DNA from: Liolophura sinensis
Taxonomy: Eukaryota; Mollusca; Polyplacophora; Chitonida; Chitonidae
Length of the DNA: 64,000 nucleotides
Direction of reading: 5' to 3'
Assembly (NCBI RefSeq): GCF_032854445.1
Contig: NC_088307.1
Coordinates: forward strand, 20,338,001 to 20,402,000
A program made the translations under genes and the position numbers. Below the pieces are notes generated by a model that had not been told where the DNA came from, did no database searches, and worked only from the letters and a program-made list of their open reading frames with translations. Positions 1 through 11,306 of the stretch are shown piece by piece. Within the stretch, counting starts at the first letter, position 1, and each line of letters starts with the position of its first letter.

Positions 1-1581
1 ATGTCTGGCCGTGGCTGACTTGATGGTTTTGGTTTTCGTGCCGATTCTATCGTGGCACATTCTTTACAATGTGGACGACTCCACATTAGGATTACACTTC
101 TGTAAGTGCATTTACGAATTTGTACATTTCCTTTAACATTGCAATTTTACCGTTACATTTTCTTGTGTACAACGCATTTTTTTGTATTTAGCCGTGGGAC
201 AAAATAATTTGTACAAAGAAATTCTTTCTGTATATATTAAATGCAAGAATAATTGAAAGAATAAAGCAAAATAAGCACAAATGCAACGAAATTTGGCTAA
301 TATTTACAAATCAGTCCACGAGTGGAAATGATTAATCTACACACGAAAGTAAGGGATAGTTTTGTTATCATCTTAGCTTTACTTATTCAGTTTGACAAGA
401 TTAATATCTGGCTCTGGGGGCCTCCGTGGCTCAGTTGATTAGCGCACTATCGCAGCGTAATGACCCAATGCGGTCGCTGTGTGTTCAAGTCCAGCTCATG
501 CTGGCTTCCTCACCGGTCGTACGTGGAAAGGTCTGTCATCAACTTACGGATGATCGTGGGTTTCCCCCAGGGTCTGCCCGGTTTCCTCCCACTATAATGC
601 TGGCCGCCGTCGTATAAGTGAAATATTCTTGAGTACGGCGTAAACCACCAATCAAATAAATAAATAAAGTATCTGCCTCTGTCCAGTTTCCTCCCAGTGT
701 ATTGCTGGACCTGTAGAATAAGTGAAATATTTTTGTGTACGGCGTAAAACACCAATCAAATATATACATAAATAATTATCGCAGAAGTAAGCCTACTGTA
801 CAGCCTAATTTGTAGCCACTTGTGGTTTAGCACATCTGTTTTCCGCTTGGGGGCCATCATCAATTGCCTTTTTGTTTTCCTTCCAGGCATTTTCCTCAAC
901 TCCATTAATAGAGCAGGTACGGTCTGTCCAACTTTGATTTTTTTGCTGGTGGGATTCGAGCGTTATGCTGTCTTGTGTCATCCCCTCAAGTCGATAGGAA
1001 GGTGGACTCGCAAGAAAGTCTCTCTTCTGCTAGTTATCATCCTCTTGATAACTTTTGGGGTTTCCATTCCTTTTGGATTTGCCACGAAATATGAGCAAGA
1101 AATCCTTTATGATAATACTACAGTAATAAATTGTTACACCGACTGGGAATTGGCGTGGGTAGAATCTTACGAAACTGCCGTAATTGGTGTTTTCTTCTTC
1201 TTGCCAATTCCCGTGTTGTTCTTGCTGTACGGTAAGATGATCATCGCTTTGAAGAAACGGATACCACAAAGTGACAATCAAGGAGCCTGTGCAAGAGGGA
1301 CATCTCAGTCTCGTTCTAAAGTCGTTAAAATGCTGGTCGTTGTTATCAGTGTTTTTGTTATCTGTCTTCTGCCATTTAATGTTTACATTTTTGTGGATAT
1401 CTATGCCATGGATGTTATTATTGCACTGGATAAGAAATCATATATCATCATCACGTGGTGTGCACGAATAATCCTTTACATCAATAACGCCTCTAACCCG
1501 CTTGTTTATTTCCTAATGTCAGATAATTTCCGGAAAGCCTTTCAGGTAGTGTTTTGTATGCGATGTAAAACAATGAATTAG
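1..1581 (+). CDS. Rhodopsin-class GPCR, copy 1 (5' part outside window)
   Basis: Partial two-exon gene for a seven-transmembrane receptor. Exon 1 is cut by the window edge and reads in frame from base 2 to 101, starting inside TM2 (CLAVADLMVLVF) and ending at donor GTAAGT at 102. Exon 2 runs 887-1581 after a pyrimidine-rich acceptor and ends at TAG. It contains the TM3 end with an ERY triplet (DRY position), a long basic third loop, TM6 with CLLPF, and TM7 with NPLVYF. The intron phase (T|GC, completing the TM3 Cys) equals that of copies 2 and 3, so the full gene would be 323 codons if exon 1 matches theirs. The C-terminus is shorter than in copies 2 and 3. It probably acts as a plasma-membrane, peptide-type receptor; the ligand cannot be named. 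Confidence 0.85.
416..667 (+). repeat. SINE-2, near full length, in GPCR1 intron
   Basis: Starts with a tRNA-like head (A-box-like GTGGCTCAGTTGATTAGCGC, B-box-like GTTCAAGTCC). It continues through the family core with GCCCGGTTTCCTCCCAC and ends in the 3' motif AAATATTCTTGAGTACGGCG and AAAT repeats. It serves as the reference copy for this family in the window. Confidence 0.85.
668..776 (+). repeat. SINE-2, 5'-truncated
   Basis: Carries only the 3' third of SINE-2 (cctcccag through AAATATTTTTGTGTACGGCG) and directly follows the tail of the copy at 416-667. It may be a tandem insertion into the A-rich tail or a local duplication. Confidence 0.7.
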
Positions 1582-1801
1582 CCTCTGTGTGTTCACACAA
1601 TATGTTTATCACGCTGATTGGCCATTATTATATCCAGGACAGCGATTCTGATTGAACACTTAGCCCTCAAAATCCTTATCCGACAGATATCGCGCTCAAA
1701 ACGCCAGGAGCGAGATTAACGCTTAAACGATTCTTTTGAAATAAATGTCAGAGAGACGACAGACAACACAAAGGAAATTGCCAGACACAAACATTGATAT
1801 C
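1582..1801 (+). other. 3' flank of GPCR1 shared with the paralogs
   Basis: Reverse-complement similarity is visible to the DNA just below the stop codons of GPCR2 (about 15329-15418) and GPCR3 (about 22320-22433), including a GGATATAATAATGG-like stretch. Bases 1735-1800 match part of the flanking repeat at 13936-14565 and 19556-19925. AATAAA at 1739-1744 is a possible polyadenylation signal. The duplicated unit therefore included 3' flanking DNA. Confidence 0.5.
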
Positions 1802-2766
1802 ATCCATACTTTTCAGAGTTATATTATAAATGTTGCACTGGGGACGGGCATTTTTGTCTACTGTCAGATTAAGGAATGTATAAAATTTGCATTTCACTTG
1901 AAAATTTAGAACTCATAATGCTAAGTCATTCTAAATTTATAATGTCATTTGTGCAGGTGTTCCAGACCCTAACCTCAATACATTGTTAAAATAGCAAAGG
2001 CATCCTAATGAATGTGTTTTATGCAATAGCCAATTTTATTATCAAATGTCGCAGATAGTCATGTGATATTTATTGGTTTTTCTGTTTCGTTTAAATAACA
2101 TGGTCGTCTTATTTCGATCATGTTTTCACAAGAGTGATGTTCTCATCTGCGTTATGTTCTCACATGCATGATGACTTTAGCACTGAAATATTCTTACCTG
2201 ATAATTTTAAGTGTGTGCCACTTTTATTTGCATAATAATAAAATTTGCAATTGCGAATTAAGGTTTCCCTGAAGATCAAAATGGAGCAGAAGTAGGTTAA
2301 TTCTAAACTGACAAAGCTGGTGTATTTATATGTGATGATTATGATAGCACCAATCTGTCTTCGCCATGGTGTGTGTTTTTGCCGTTATTACAAAATGAAA
2401 ATTTAAAAACTGTCAAAAATCATTATCTCAAATTTGTGCCATAAATGCAGTGAAATAGGCTCGGTAGAACTTCCTACAATTATAAGAATGCCTAAGACTG
2501 AGAGATAATTTTGGGTGTCGCAGGAAACCATATGGCAGCCTGGGATTATTTTCTATAAAAGCCCTCCAAGAACCACTGGAAAGATTATGTTCAAATTTAG
2601 CATATGAAGCTATCGAAAAAAGTCTACAATCTTGTTAATTTGCGGTTTAAAATCCAAAAGTTTTTCCTGTTATGCTAGATGATTTGACATACAAAAAAAT
2701 TAACAAAATCTTCGAACTTCAAAAATTTCTAAAGCTGCAAAATATTTTCATCTGACAAGTAGAAAA
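1802..2766. other. AT-rich intergenic DNA
   Basis: I see no gene, RNA or repeat that I recognise here; no reading frame has a recognisable motif. Confidence 0.5.
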
Positions 2767-3099
2767 GTGAGTGAGTGAGTGCTTGGGTTTTATCGTCGTA
2801 CTCAATAATTTTTCAGTCATATGAAGACGAAAGAATCCTAAGAGTGCGTGCAATGTGTCTCCTTGTTGCAGGACGGATTTCCACCGCTCTTTTATCTAGT
2901 GCTGCTTCACTGAGACGACTTACCGAAGGCAAGTAAGCTGCCCTGCCCGAGTCATTATACTGATACGGGTCAACCAACCGTTGCACTACCCTCTTCATGC
3001 TGAAAGCCAAGCGAGGAAGTTACAACTTCGTCTTTTAAAGTCTAAGGTGTGACTCGACCCAGGGTTTATCCTGGATCTACCGCTCCCGAAGCGGACGCA
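2767..3099 (-). repeat. SINE-1, head truncated
   Basis: Begins with GTGAGTGAGTGAGT (the tail on this strand) and shows the family core (ATTTTTCAGTCATATG, GGACGGATTTCCACCGCTC, GAGGAAGTTACAAC). It stops inside the tRNA-like head at GAAGCGGACGC, so the A box is lost. Confidence 0.8.
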
Positions 3100-3185
3100 A
3101 GTAGGAAAGTGAAAATGTGTCAAACTTTTAGGAGTCTTTGCATCCGTCTCCATATAGATGTTCCTATGTTTGGAGATTAGAGTAA

Positions 3186-3470
3186 AATGAGGCCATATTT
3201 CATCGGTTATGTGTGACCATTTGCCAGCCATCACACTGTCGTCGCTGCTCTGGTTTTCTCCCTATACTGTCGTCGCAGGTGTGTTTTACTCTCCATGCTG
3301 TACGTCTGTCACGCCGTCGTCGCTGCTCTGGTTTTACTCTATGCTGTACGTCTATCACACTGTCGTCGCTGCTCTGGTCTTACTCTTTATGCTGTACGTC
3401 TATCACCCTGTCGTCGCTGCTCTGGTTTTCCTCTCTATGCTGTACGTCTTTGTTTGTTTTGACCAATGGT
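3186..3470 (+). repeat. F3 element with internal tandem expansion
   Basis: Begins with the F3 body (GTGACCATTTGCCAGCCATCAC). It then repeats the terminal core GTCGTCGCTGCTCTGG with TGCTGTACGTCT about four to five times at a period near 46-60 bp. Single-copy F3 elements elsewhere have this core once, so the array arose inside the element. Confidence 0.7.
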
Positions 3471-3618
3471 CTAATTTGAATTAATCAAAATAGGACTTGA
3501 ACCTGTTGATGTGGTAACATGAATTAAAATTAAATGAATTTACAAGAGATCCTTGGTGATATTACCACAGCAATATATGGTTTCACAGACTAGAATATTA
3601 CATGGTGGAGCATTGTTA

Positions 3619-3800
3619 AACTGTGATTGGTGTGTTTTTCTTCCTTTTTATACCAACGTTATCTTGTTGTACGGAAAGATGATAAGTCTTTTGAAGACTA
3701 AAGTGCGATAAAGAGAGAATGTGTGACAAGAGGAACATTCTGGTCTCTTTCTAAAGTCGTTCTAACACTCATGGTTGTAGTCAGCGTTTTTGTTATCTGT
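3619..3800 (+). pseudogene. GPCR exon-2 relic
   Basis: Nucleotide and protein similarity to the TM5-loop-TM6 part of the intact exon 2. In one frame VIGVFFFL is readable, then a frameshift gives LLYGKMISLLKT, and a later frame gives SKVVLTLMVVVSVFVIC. In-frame stops and shifts make it non-functional, and the match ends abruptly after the TM6 VIC. It has the same orientation as GPCR1, so it may be the remains of a neighbouring tandem copy. Confidence 0.75.
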
Positions 3801-3807
3801 CCAAGAA

Positions 3808-3906
3808 ACAGTTTAACAAGAACAGATAACAAGACTTTTACAAATACTAAAGTATATAAGTTTAACAAGAAAGGATAGCAGTATCTATACAAATGCTAAA
3901 GTACTT
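3808..3906. repeat. Two-copy tandem repeat, about 49 bp
   Basis: Two diverged units each begin AGTTTAACAAGAA and end ACTAAAGTA or GCTAAAGTA. They lie directly beside the break point of the GPCR exon-2 relic. Confidence 0.6.
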
Positions 3907-4481
3907 ACATGTACAACGGTGTCAAGTCCAAACGAACGCATAAACTCCATAATGCTTAAAAATTGCACAGAGGCAATATTCATAAGAGGGAAAAATCCAC
4001 AGTATAACTGAGTGTATGACGAAATATGCACAAAATTCCACAGACTGGGTCCGTGTACTAATAAGCACTGTGTATACAAGAGCACAAATTAAACATACAA
4101 GTTCAGACTGAACAAGTGCTCGGTGGAGATAGGATATAACAAAGCCAGAGGCCATAAAGACACCAAAATTCAGCACAAAAGGCCTACTAAAGTAATACAC
4201 AGCGAAAGCATCCAAAACTCTCAATAATTCTCCTTTCTACCCCTTTGACCCGCTTTCATAGGTCTTATATAGACTGGTGGAATTTTCTAGAATAAGAAAA
4301 TTCTTGAACACTTGTTGTAAACAAACAGGCTCCGAACTGAGGGTATTCTGGAACATTCTAAGGCAGAGGCAAACAGCAGGCCCTGAACTCAGCATATGTA
4401 AACAGTGGCAAGCTAAATTTAGAAACTGACGGCAATTGTGCACATAACAAGTTACATCTACTATAAGACTTACCCAACACC
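3907..4481. other. Unassigned intergenic DNA
   Basis: Several open frames exist on the minus strand but none shows a recognisable domain, splice pattern or signal. Confidence 0.4.
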
Positions 4482-4802
4482 GCATTAACTCAGTGGTTGA
4501 AGACCCTACAACGCATCCACGCGTTAACGCAGTGGTTGAAGACCCCACACTGCAACCACGCACTATCGCAATGGTTGAAGACCCTACAACGCATCCACAC
4601 ATTAACGCAGTGGTCGAAGAACCCACACCGCATCCACGCATTAACGCAATGGTTGAATACCCCAGTCGGGATCCACGGATTAACGCAGTGGTTGAAGACC
4701 CCACACCGCATCCACGCATTAACGCAGTGGTTGAAGACCCCACACCGCATCCACGCATTAACCCAGTGGTTGAAGACCCTACACAGCACCCACGCACTAA
4801 CG
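4482..4802. repeat. 39-bp minisatellite, about 8 units
   Basis: Units resemble ATTAACGCAGTGGTTGAAGA followed by CCCCACACCGCATCCACGC. Because 39 is a multiple of three, frames on both strands stay open; one reads VEDPTPHPRINAV repeatedly. The array is bracketed by direct repeats of AGTTACATCTAC (4450 and 4803). No start context, splice signal or neighbouring exon supports coding. Confidence 0.85.
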
Positions 4803-4849
4803 CAGTTACATCTACCATAACATTGCAATAAATAAATCTATATAGGCAG

Positions 4850-5034
4850 TTGGATTGCTATCCGGCCGTACCAAGGAATGTGTGTCAGCAGCCTGCGGAT
4901 GGCTAGGGGTTTTCCTCGAGTTCTCCCCGGTTTTCTCCCACCATAAGCCTAATGTTGGTCACTGTCGTATAAATCAAATATTCTTGTGTACTACGGAAAG
5001 TTCCACTCAAATCAATAATTAAATCAATAAATAA
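4850..5034 (+). repeat. SINE-2, diverged, headless
   Basis: Starts near CCGGCCGTACC and has CAGCCTGCGGATGG, TCTCCCACCATAA and the ATATTCTTGTGTAC end. Some 3' bases have drifted. Confidence 0.7.
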
Positions 5035-5040
5035 CTATTC

Positions 5041-5590
5041 TCTAGACATCTGAAGTGTGTTAGGTATCAGAGCAAGGTAGACCCTAGCCTTGACAGTCAT
5101 TTTGGGGACGCCTAGAGTGTGAGATGTGTCAGAACAAGGTGAGCCCGTAGACCCTATCCTAAATAGTCATGTTAGGGACGTCTAGGGTGTGAGATCTGTC
5201 AGAACAGGCGATTCCCTGAACCCTAGCCTAGATGGTCATTCTGGTTGTGTCTAGTGTGAGAGCTGTCAGAACAAGGCGGTCCGCAGGACCCTGGCCTAAA
5301 TTATCGTTCTCGGGGTGTCTAGTGTGAGAGCTGTCAGAACAAGGCGGTCCCCTAGGCCCTAAATTAAATTGTCATTATGGGTATGTCTAGTGTTTGAGAG
5401 TTGTCGGAACCAGGCGGCACCATAGGCCCTAGATTAAGTAGCCATCCTGGGAAAGTCTAGATTGTGAGAGATCTCAGAACCAGGTGGTGCCCTAGACCCT
5501 AGACTAAATAGTCATACTGGGAACGTCTAGATTGTGAGAGTTGTCAGAACAAGGCGGTCGCCTAGACCCCAGACTAAACAGCCACTAATT
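5041..5590. repeat. 68-71 bp minisatellite, 8 units
   Basis: Eight diverged units each open with TCTAG plus GTGTGAGAG, then TGTCAGAACAAGGCGG, then AGACCCTAGACTAAATAGTC. Unit length drifts between 68 and 71 bp. It is flanked on both sides by SINE-2 fragments. Confidence 0.85.
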
Positions 5591-5627
5591 CTCTCTCTGC
5601 CTGCAGGGATGGTGGTGAATGGATGGT

Positions 5628-5742
5628 AATGTGTTTCCCCCATGCTGTGTCCGTTTTCCTCTCACCATAATGCTGGCCGCTGTCGTTAGTAAAATATTCT
5701 TGAGCGCGGTTAATCAAATCAAATAAATAAATAAATCAACGA
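5628..5742 (+). repeat. SINE-2 3' fragment
   Basis: Only the TTTCCTCTCACCATAATGC to AAAT-tail part is present, with a short deletion near the end. Confidence 0.65.
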
Positions 5743-7656
5743 TCTGACTCTAATTAATAACTTTACCACGGTTTACTCTAAGGTGGAGAAAACATAAAGA
5801 AACTACATAAAGTTCAGATGAAAGAATGCGAAAAGTTAATTTTAAATGTCTTCAATATTTTGTTTAAAGAGGAAGACACTTGAAAGTAAAAAAAATGTGT
5901 GTATATCGGGCATTTGGCACGGCATGTTGGTATATATTGTCTTTGCGTAATAATGTTATAAATGAGCATGTAACACATATTTAATAAATCTATTTGCACG
6001 AGAATTAGGCCATTTCAGCCAACAAATTTGTTCAGCCTGAATTTTGGTCATATTTATATCTGTAATATATTCAGAAATATGATCATAATTAAGATAAAAT
6101 GTATGTGTTTTGATATAAACTAAAAAATTACATTCAAACAAATTCGGTAGAAATGCGGCACATCCTTATTTAGACTAACATCATTATACAAAGACAATAT
6201 ATACCAAGAGGTGGTCCTAAACGCCCGTCAAACAAAAATGTTTTCAAATACCCTTTCCCCTTGCCAAAAAATAAAAAAATAATATCATTTTTATAACATC
6301 TTCTCCTTAAACCCCGGTGTACTAATGCTCGAAATATATTTTCCGATGTGTTCTTGGCAACTTTGATGCATGGGATTTTAAATATATCACCTTAGACGTA
6401 ACTCACTTGGCTTAGAGTTTAGTATGATTTGGGACGTGAAGTGCGAATCCAAGCCCCGTAGAACTTATACCTGAGCTAAGTTATTTGACCAACACTTGAA
6501 TATGGCAAAGTTTATTTGATGGAATGTGTGTTTGTCATATTCACTAATCCATATTAATTAACTGTAAAGCATTTCGAATTCCCCTTATCCCCCCCCCCCC
6601 AAAAGTAAAATGCAAAACTATAGATACACGATTTCCAGTTTCAGGAAAACAAAGTGAAATCCAACCTCTTGTCAGTTTACAGAACTGCAAGGAAAGTAAT
6701 TATAAACCACGATGTGGGCGTGAACTTTCTGACATGATTATTTTAGGACAGACACGTGAACACGACTCTATCAGATAACATGATTTTTTTAGGACCGTGA
6801 GAATTTCCACTTCGCAAACACCACCGGCCATTCTCGATCTTCGGCTTCAATAAAAGTTACCAATTTCACTAAAACGTTCTTATCGTGTTAATAAATAATG
6901 CAGCACTGTGCTAATAAAACTAACATAGCCCATTTAAACACCCCTGCCTGAATTGTATATTTTATGCACTTACTCTAATTGATTCTGACTGGCTACCATA
7001 AGTATCTCTTACATGGCCATACATCCGCGTTCCACTCTACCATGGTACATGTAAAATAGCCTATAAAGTATAGGAGGCGATATGTGTGGTATTTAACAAA
7101 TGGTCACACGTAAACGATGGAACTGGAATTGGGACTCTATGAACCTTAGCTGGGTTTTATTATAACTGTAACATCTTATATCCTCGCAGGCACCATGGAT
7201 TAAGTATTAGGGAAAAAACTGCAGTGATGTTAACAGAAATCTATTGTCCAGTATGCTGAGTTGTAATTTAAACAACAAAATAAAAGAAATGTTTAAGTTT
7301 TAAATATGGTTGTGCATTACGTCAATAGATTGCATTCACAGTCCTTTCGTCCTGATGTTTAAAGGATTGATGGTCAGATTTACCGGTATTGTTTGCTCAT
7401 TATTAGCTATCCCCTGTATATATTGTTAAATTGAACGTAAAAATATTGAAAAGAGTAGATTAATCTGAGTAATATAGTACTTAAAATCACTAGTTAATGA
7501 GGCTGATTTTATGCATTTTCACGTCAGCACTCAGTAGTCCTTGGTGAATTATGTCATGCAGGTCTAACCTTTATGAGCTGACAGAGGTTTGCCATTTAGT
7601 TCAATGTTATAAAAGGCTACAATGCCGACAATGGCATTTACAGTTGTCGTCGTATT
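5743..7656. other. AT-rich intergenic DNA
   Basis: No gene recognised. A poly-C run of about 12 lies near 6588. Two copies of ACATGATTWTTTTAGGAC near 6733 and 6779 are a short local duplication. TGGTCACACGTAAACG near 7100 is a faint F3-like remnant. Confidence 0.45.
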
Positions 7657-8317
7657 TACCTGTAGTCCATGGGCCAAGGCCCAAAATTTCACATATTGGT
7701 ACCACCCATGGTGGCCAAATCCCCTAGCTATTTCTGAGGTGGCACACGTCTTTTTTCATGTTTTGATATGATAGCCCACGCAGAAGGGTAGCTTTGTATG
7801 GGTTATGTCCCCTTTAATAAGAGTACCTATTGTTCACCGAGCTAACTGATATATTGCCAACAGTCATACAATAACAGCGCTATTTGAACTCCTATTCAAA
7901 TCAGGAACAGAGTGTTTACCTCTGAGAAAACTTCCTTAACTAATTCATGCTATTCTTCTCAAAAATAATGGCAGATTTGTTGATGAAAGATGACATTTTA
8001 GCCCTCTCCTGGTTGAGACAGGAGTGAGTCACAGGAGTGAGAAGGACTACATCAGCAATTCACTTTGCAGCGAAAAAAGGACAGAAAACTTTTATGTTAT
8101 GTAGCATTTTATGGCATTTTATTGTGGCTGTGTTAACACATAACCGCTGACTTCAAGTTTAAAGATCACTGGTGAATTTCAAGCGGCACACAATAGGAGT
8201 CTTTCCATGACCCTAAACACCAAAGTAAACCGTAAGACTTTTGATTCTTTCAGAGGAATGCTATAGATGTTTAACTATTATCTTGCTCCTTAATTTGATG
8301 TCAGTTGCATAGTGTGC

Positions 8318-8566
8318 GGAGGGGAGAAGCTCCTTGGCAAGGGGGTTAGCACGCCAGCGTGGCGCAATGACCCAGGAGCCTCGAATTCTAGCTCCTGTTG
8401 GTTTCCTCTCCGGCCGAACGTGGGAAACCCCTGCAAGCAACCTGCGGATTGTCGGGGCTTTCCCCCAAGCTCTACCCGGTTTTTTCCCACCATAATGCTG
8501 GCCGTCGTCGTGTAGGTGAAATATTCTTGAGTAAGGCTTAAAACACCAATGAAATAAATAAAGTAA
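8318..8566 (+). repeat. SINE-2 inside TIR element copy A
   Basis: Has a degraded tRNA-like head (GGCAAGGGGGTTAGCACGCC), then GACCCAGGAGCC, CCTGCGGATTG and the ATATTCTTGAGTAAGGC end. The matching position in copy B has no insert. Confidence 0.8.
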
Positions 8567-10082
8567 AATAATTGCATGGTGGCTTTAATTACGGAACCCT
8601 GGGTGTTGGCAGTCATTGGTTCATTGTAAGGTCAAGCTTCCTGGATAGAGAAGATTTCTCTTCTCATCCGAAAAACAAAGTAAAGTGATCCATTCAGCTC
8701 AATCTGAAAGATGATTGTTTGTGGACGTTTTGATCTTAATATCTTGATCTGTCAAGCGCGGCACTTTTCGATTTAGAACGAGAACTTTCCTTGCAAGAAG
8801 AGTTTTTCATTGTACGTTGAAGTTGTACAGTTCATTGTACTCTTGAAGTCTCTTTCTGTTTCTGCTCTACACTATTTCTGGGGGAATGAATGAACGATTA
8901 TTTCTTTCTGCGGCTATTTCTGGATTAAAATTCATCTTTGTGTACAGTCTAGAGCTTCTAATGCATCAGGCACGACCGAAGCATCGCGGTCCGTCTTGTG
9001 TATGGCAAAGATTCTCTGGCCAAGTTTTTGGATTGCTGTTCTAATCCTGCTGCCATCTTCACCAAGCTAAGCAAACTGGATATGAGGCTCGGGTGTTTCC
9101 GTCCATTAGAGAACAACTACATCTGCATAATAATCCTTAAACATCCCGTCTGTTTTACTGCTGGGATAGTGTGCACGCACAATTTTATCTCTAAAGAGCG
9201 AATATCTTGAGATCCATCAAGCAACGTCTTGGACAGAACGCTCTGGTAGTACATTGTAGTTGATGTATCCCTAGAAAATCTACAATTGATAGTTACACGT
9301 TGATCAGAATAGTACAGTCAATGTCATGGTGAAAAACCTACTGAACAGTAGTTCTGTAGCCTGATGTCCACCGTGGTGGAATGTTCCTCGAGCCTAATCT
9401 TCTGGCGACATCTAGGATTCAGAGTCATTATCAAAACAATGAATGATGGCTAAGCTAGTGTCTTCATAAACGAATGATATATCCATTAAGAGATAATTTG
9501 TTTCCTTGTCCAGTTAGTTAATACATTTAAAGATCTATACAAGTATTTCTGTACTTAGCTTGTAGTAGCTTAGCTGTCTGCATTTATCAAGTGGCAAAAA
9601 TCTTATGTGAAGTCACTGTTCAGAATATGGTCAGAAAAGGTCACACAGGTATCCAGCATATTCAAGGCAATTTACTAGGTTGTAAAAATTTGATAAAGAA
9701 AAGTATTTCTTGAGACATACACTTCATAATAGAGCTTTTGTTTTCTTTAACTTCAAAGTGGACAGTTACGCTCTGCAGAGAGTATTACGGAATAATGTAG
9801 TCCTGAATCTTAGTGTTTGGCGGTACTATCAATTACCAGGATTTTTAATGGAAAGTCAAAAAAATCTGATGAAAGGTTTGCTCTGACAATGTGGCTTTCA
9901 GACATTTCACAAATGAGACGAAGGTATGTTATTATTTATGTTATTAACTGTGAGTCCAGGATATAATGACGTTTTTCTTGCTTTATGTAATTTGCTTAAC
10001 ATCTCATAAGGTGATTTTATCAAAATGTGTGATAAAGCTACCATTGCAGACAGGCTATCATGTCTTAATTTACTTCTACTGA

Positions 10083-10412
10083 TACCTTCCCCGATCGCAT
10101 AGTTGGTAGAGCGTCCGCTTCGGGAGAGGTAGATCCCAGGTCAATCCTGGGTCGAGTCACATATAAGACCTTAAAAGAGGAAGTTGTAACTTCCTCGCTT
10201 GGCGTTCAGCATGAAGGGTATAGTGCAACGACTGATTGACCCGTATCACTATAGTAGCTCAGGCGGGGCGGCTAACTTGCCTTCGGTAAGGCGTCTCAGC
10301 GAAGCAATCCGTTCTGCAACACGGAGGCACATTACATGTATTCTAAGGATTCCTTTGTCGTCATATGACTGCAAAATTGTTAAGTACCACGTTAGACCCC
10401 AAGCACTTACTC
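10083..10412 (+). repeat. SINE-1 with target-site duplication inside TIR copy A
   Basis: The tRNA-like head includes ATAGTTGGTAGAGCG and CAATCCTGGGTCGAGTC. The body and ACTC tail follow. It is flanked by ACTTCTACTGA (10072-10082) and ACTTCTGCTGA (10413-10423). The empty site in copy B reads TTACTTCTACTGACTC near 59468, which confirms a retroposition event. Confidence 0.85.
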
Positions 10413-10584
10413 ACTTCTGCTGACCCTATAAACATGTTAGCACCAATTAGGTTTGGCCACCTCAGGTGGTTACAATATCATGTTCTGGCCCTTGAACTAA
10501 TAGGCCTAGGTGTGAATTTAGAATCTCTCGGAGAGTTTAGTGATATTTATTGTGAAGCGGACACAGGCAAAGAATAGTAAATAA

Positions 10585-10742
10585 TATTAATTTATTTATT
10601 TTATTTATTTGATTGGTGTTTTACGTCGTACTCAAGAATATTTCACTTATACGGCGGCAGCCAGCATTACTGTGAGAGGAAAGCGGGCAGAGCTCGGGTG
10701 AAACTCACGACCATCCGCAGGTTGCTGCCCACCTTCCCACGT
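10585..10742 (-). repeat. SINE-2, 5'-truncated
   Basis: On the plus strand it begins with ATTT repeats, then GATTGGTGTTTTACGTCG and CTCAAGAATATTTCAC, and runs to TTCCCACGTACG. The tRNA-like head is missing. Confidence 0.8.
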
Positions 10743-10819
10743 ACGATAAATGATATAAAATCATAAGATGAACACACGAAATGTATAGTCTAACAAAGGA
10801 TAAAGCTCTAGCTTACCAG

Positions 10820-11064
10820 TCCGTATGGCCAGTGCGGTTAGAAATGCCTGGACAAAGATCAAATTCAGCGTTCGAAACCTTGGAATCTGAAGTCTGGCCA
10901 GAGATATCCACATCATAAATCGGAACTTCAACGTCATCCACTATGTGTTCAAATTGATATGGCAGTATATTTTTTTCCTGTGTAGCTAGAATCCATATCG
11001 AATATGACATCGTTTTAATAGCAATTCTCATGTTATTTAGAGCTGGCAGACTTAGGGAGACCAT
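10820..11064 (-). other. Possible orphan exon, weak
   Basis: An 83-codon frame starts at ATG 11064 (preceded directly by a stop). Just before its end it meets a good donor consensus (CTG|GTAAGC near 10814-10820). The peptide includes LPYQFEHIVDDVEVPIYDVD, which I do not recognise. No partner exon was found, so this may be chance. Confidence 0.2.
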
Positions 11065-11187
11065 CTATGTCGTCACCTGCTGAGACGAACGGGGCGCCGG
11101 CTGGACATCGTCAAATCTAGACACTAATCCTTTAACATTCCTTTCCTCTGCTTTGTTATGCCTATGATCACGTCTGATTATCTGATC

Positions 11188-11306
11188 AACCAGCGGATGA
11201 CTGTGGATTTCCCCAAGCTCTGCCCGGTTTCCTCCAACCATAATAATGGCTGCAGTCAGGTGAAATTGTCTTGAAAAAGGCGTAAAACACCAATCAAATC
11301 AATAAA
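11188..11306 (+). repeat. SINE-2 3' fragment
   Basis: Shows GCGGATGACTGTGGATTTCC, CTCTGCCCGGTTTCCTCC and GGCGTAAAACACCAATC. The ATATTCTTGAG motif is damaged. Confidence 0.65.

Larger units (their letters stand above)
7657..10512. mobile_element. Non-autonomous TIR element, copy A
   Basis: This segment aligns colinearly with 56576-59566 (copy B). The left end (from about GTCCATGGGCCAAGGCCC through ATATTGGTACCACC) and the reverse complement of the right end (GATATTGTAACCACC, GTGGCCAAACC) form an imperfect terminal inverted repeat of roughly 60 bp. No transposase frame is visible inside. Small open frames such as 8998-9210 are not kept in copy B. Copy A carries a SINE-2 (8318-8566) and a SINE-1 (10083-10412), both absent from copy B, so both inserted after the copies separated. 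The exact ends are uncertain by about 10 bp. Confidence 0.6.

Noticed and set aside
4493-4831. Open frame on + (and overlapping minus frames) through the 39-bp repeats as a repetitive protein
   Set aside because: Openness follows from a stop-free unit whose length is a multiple of three; several frames are open at once and no start, splice or flanking exon supports coding.
8998-9210. 70-codon frame inside TIR element copy A as a transposon protein
   Set aside because: The reading frame is not conserved in copy B, where an F3 element and other changes interrupt it.
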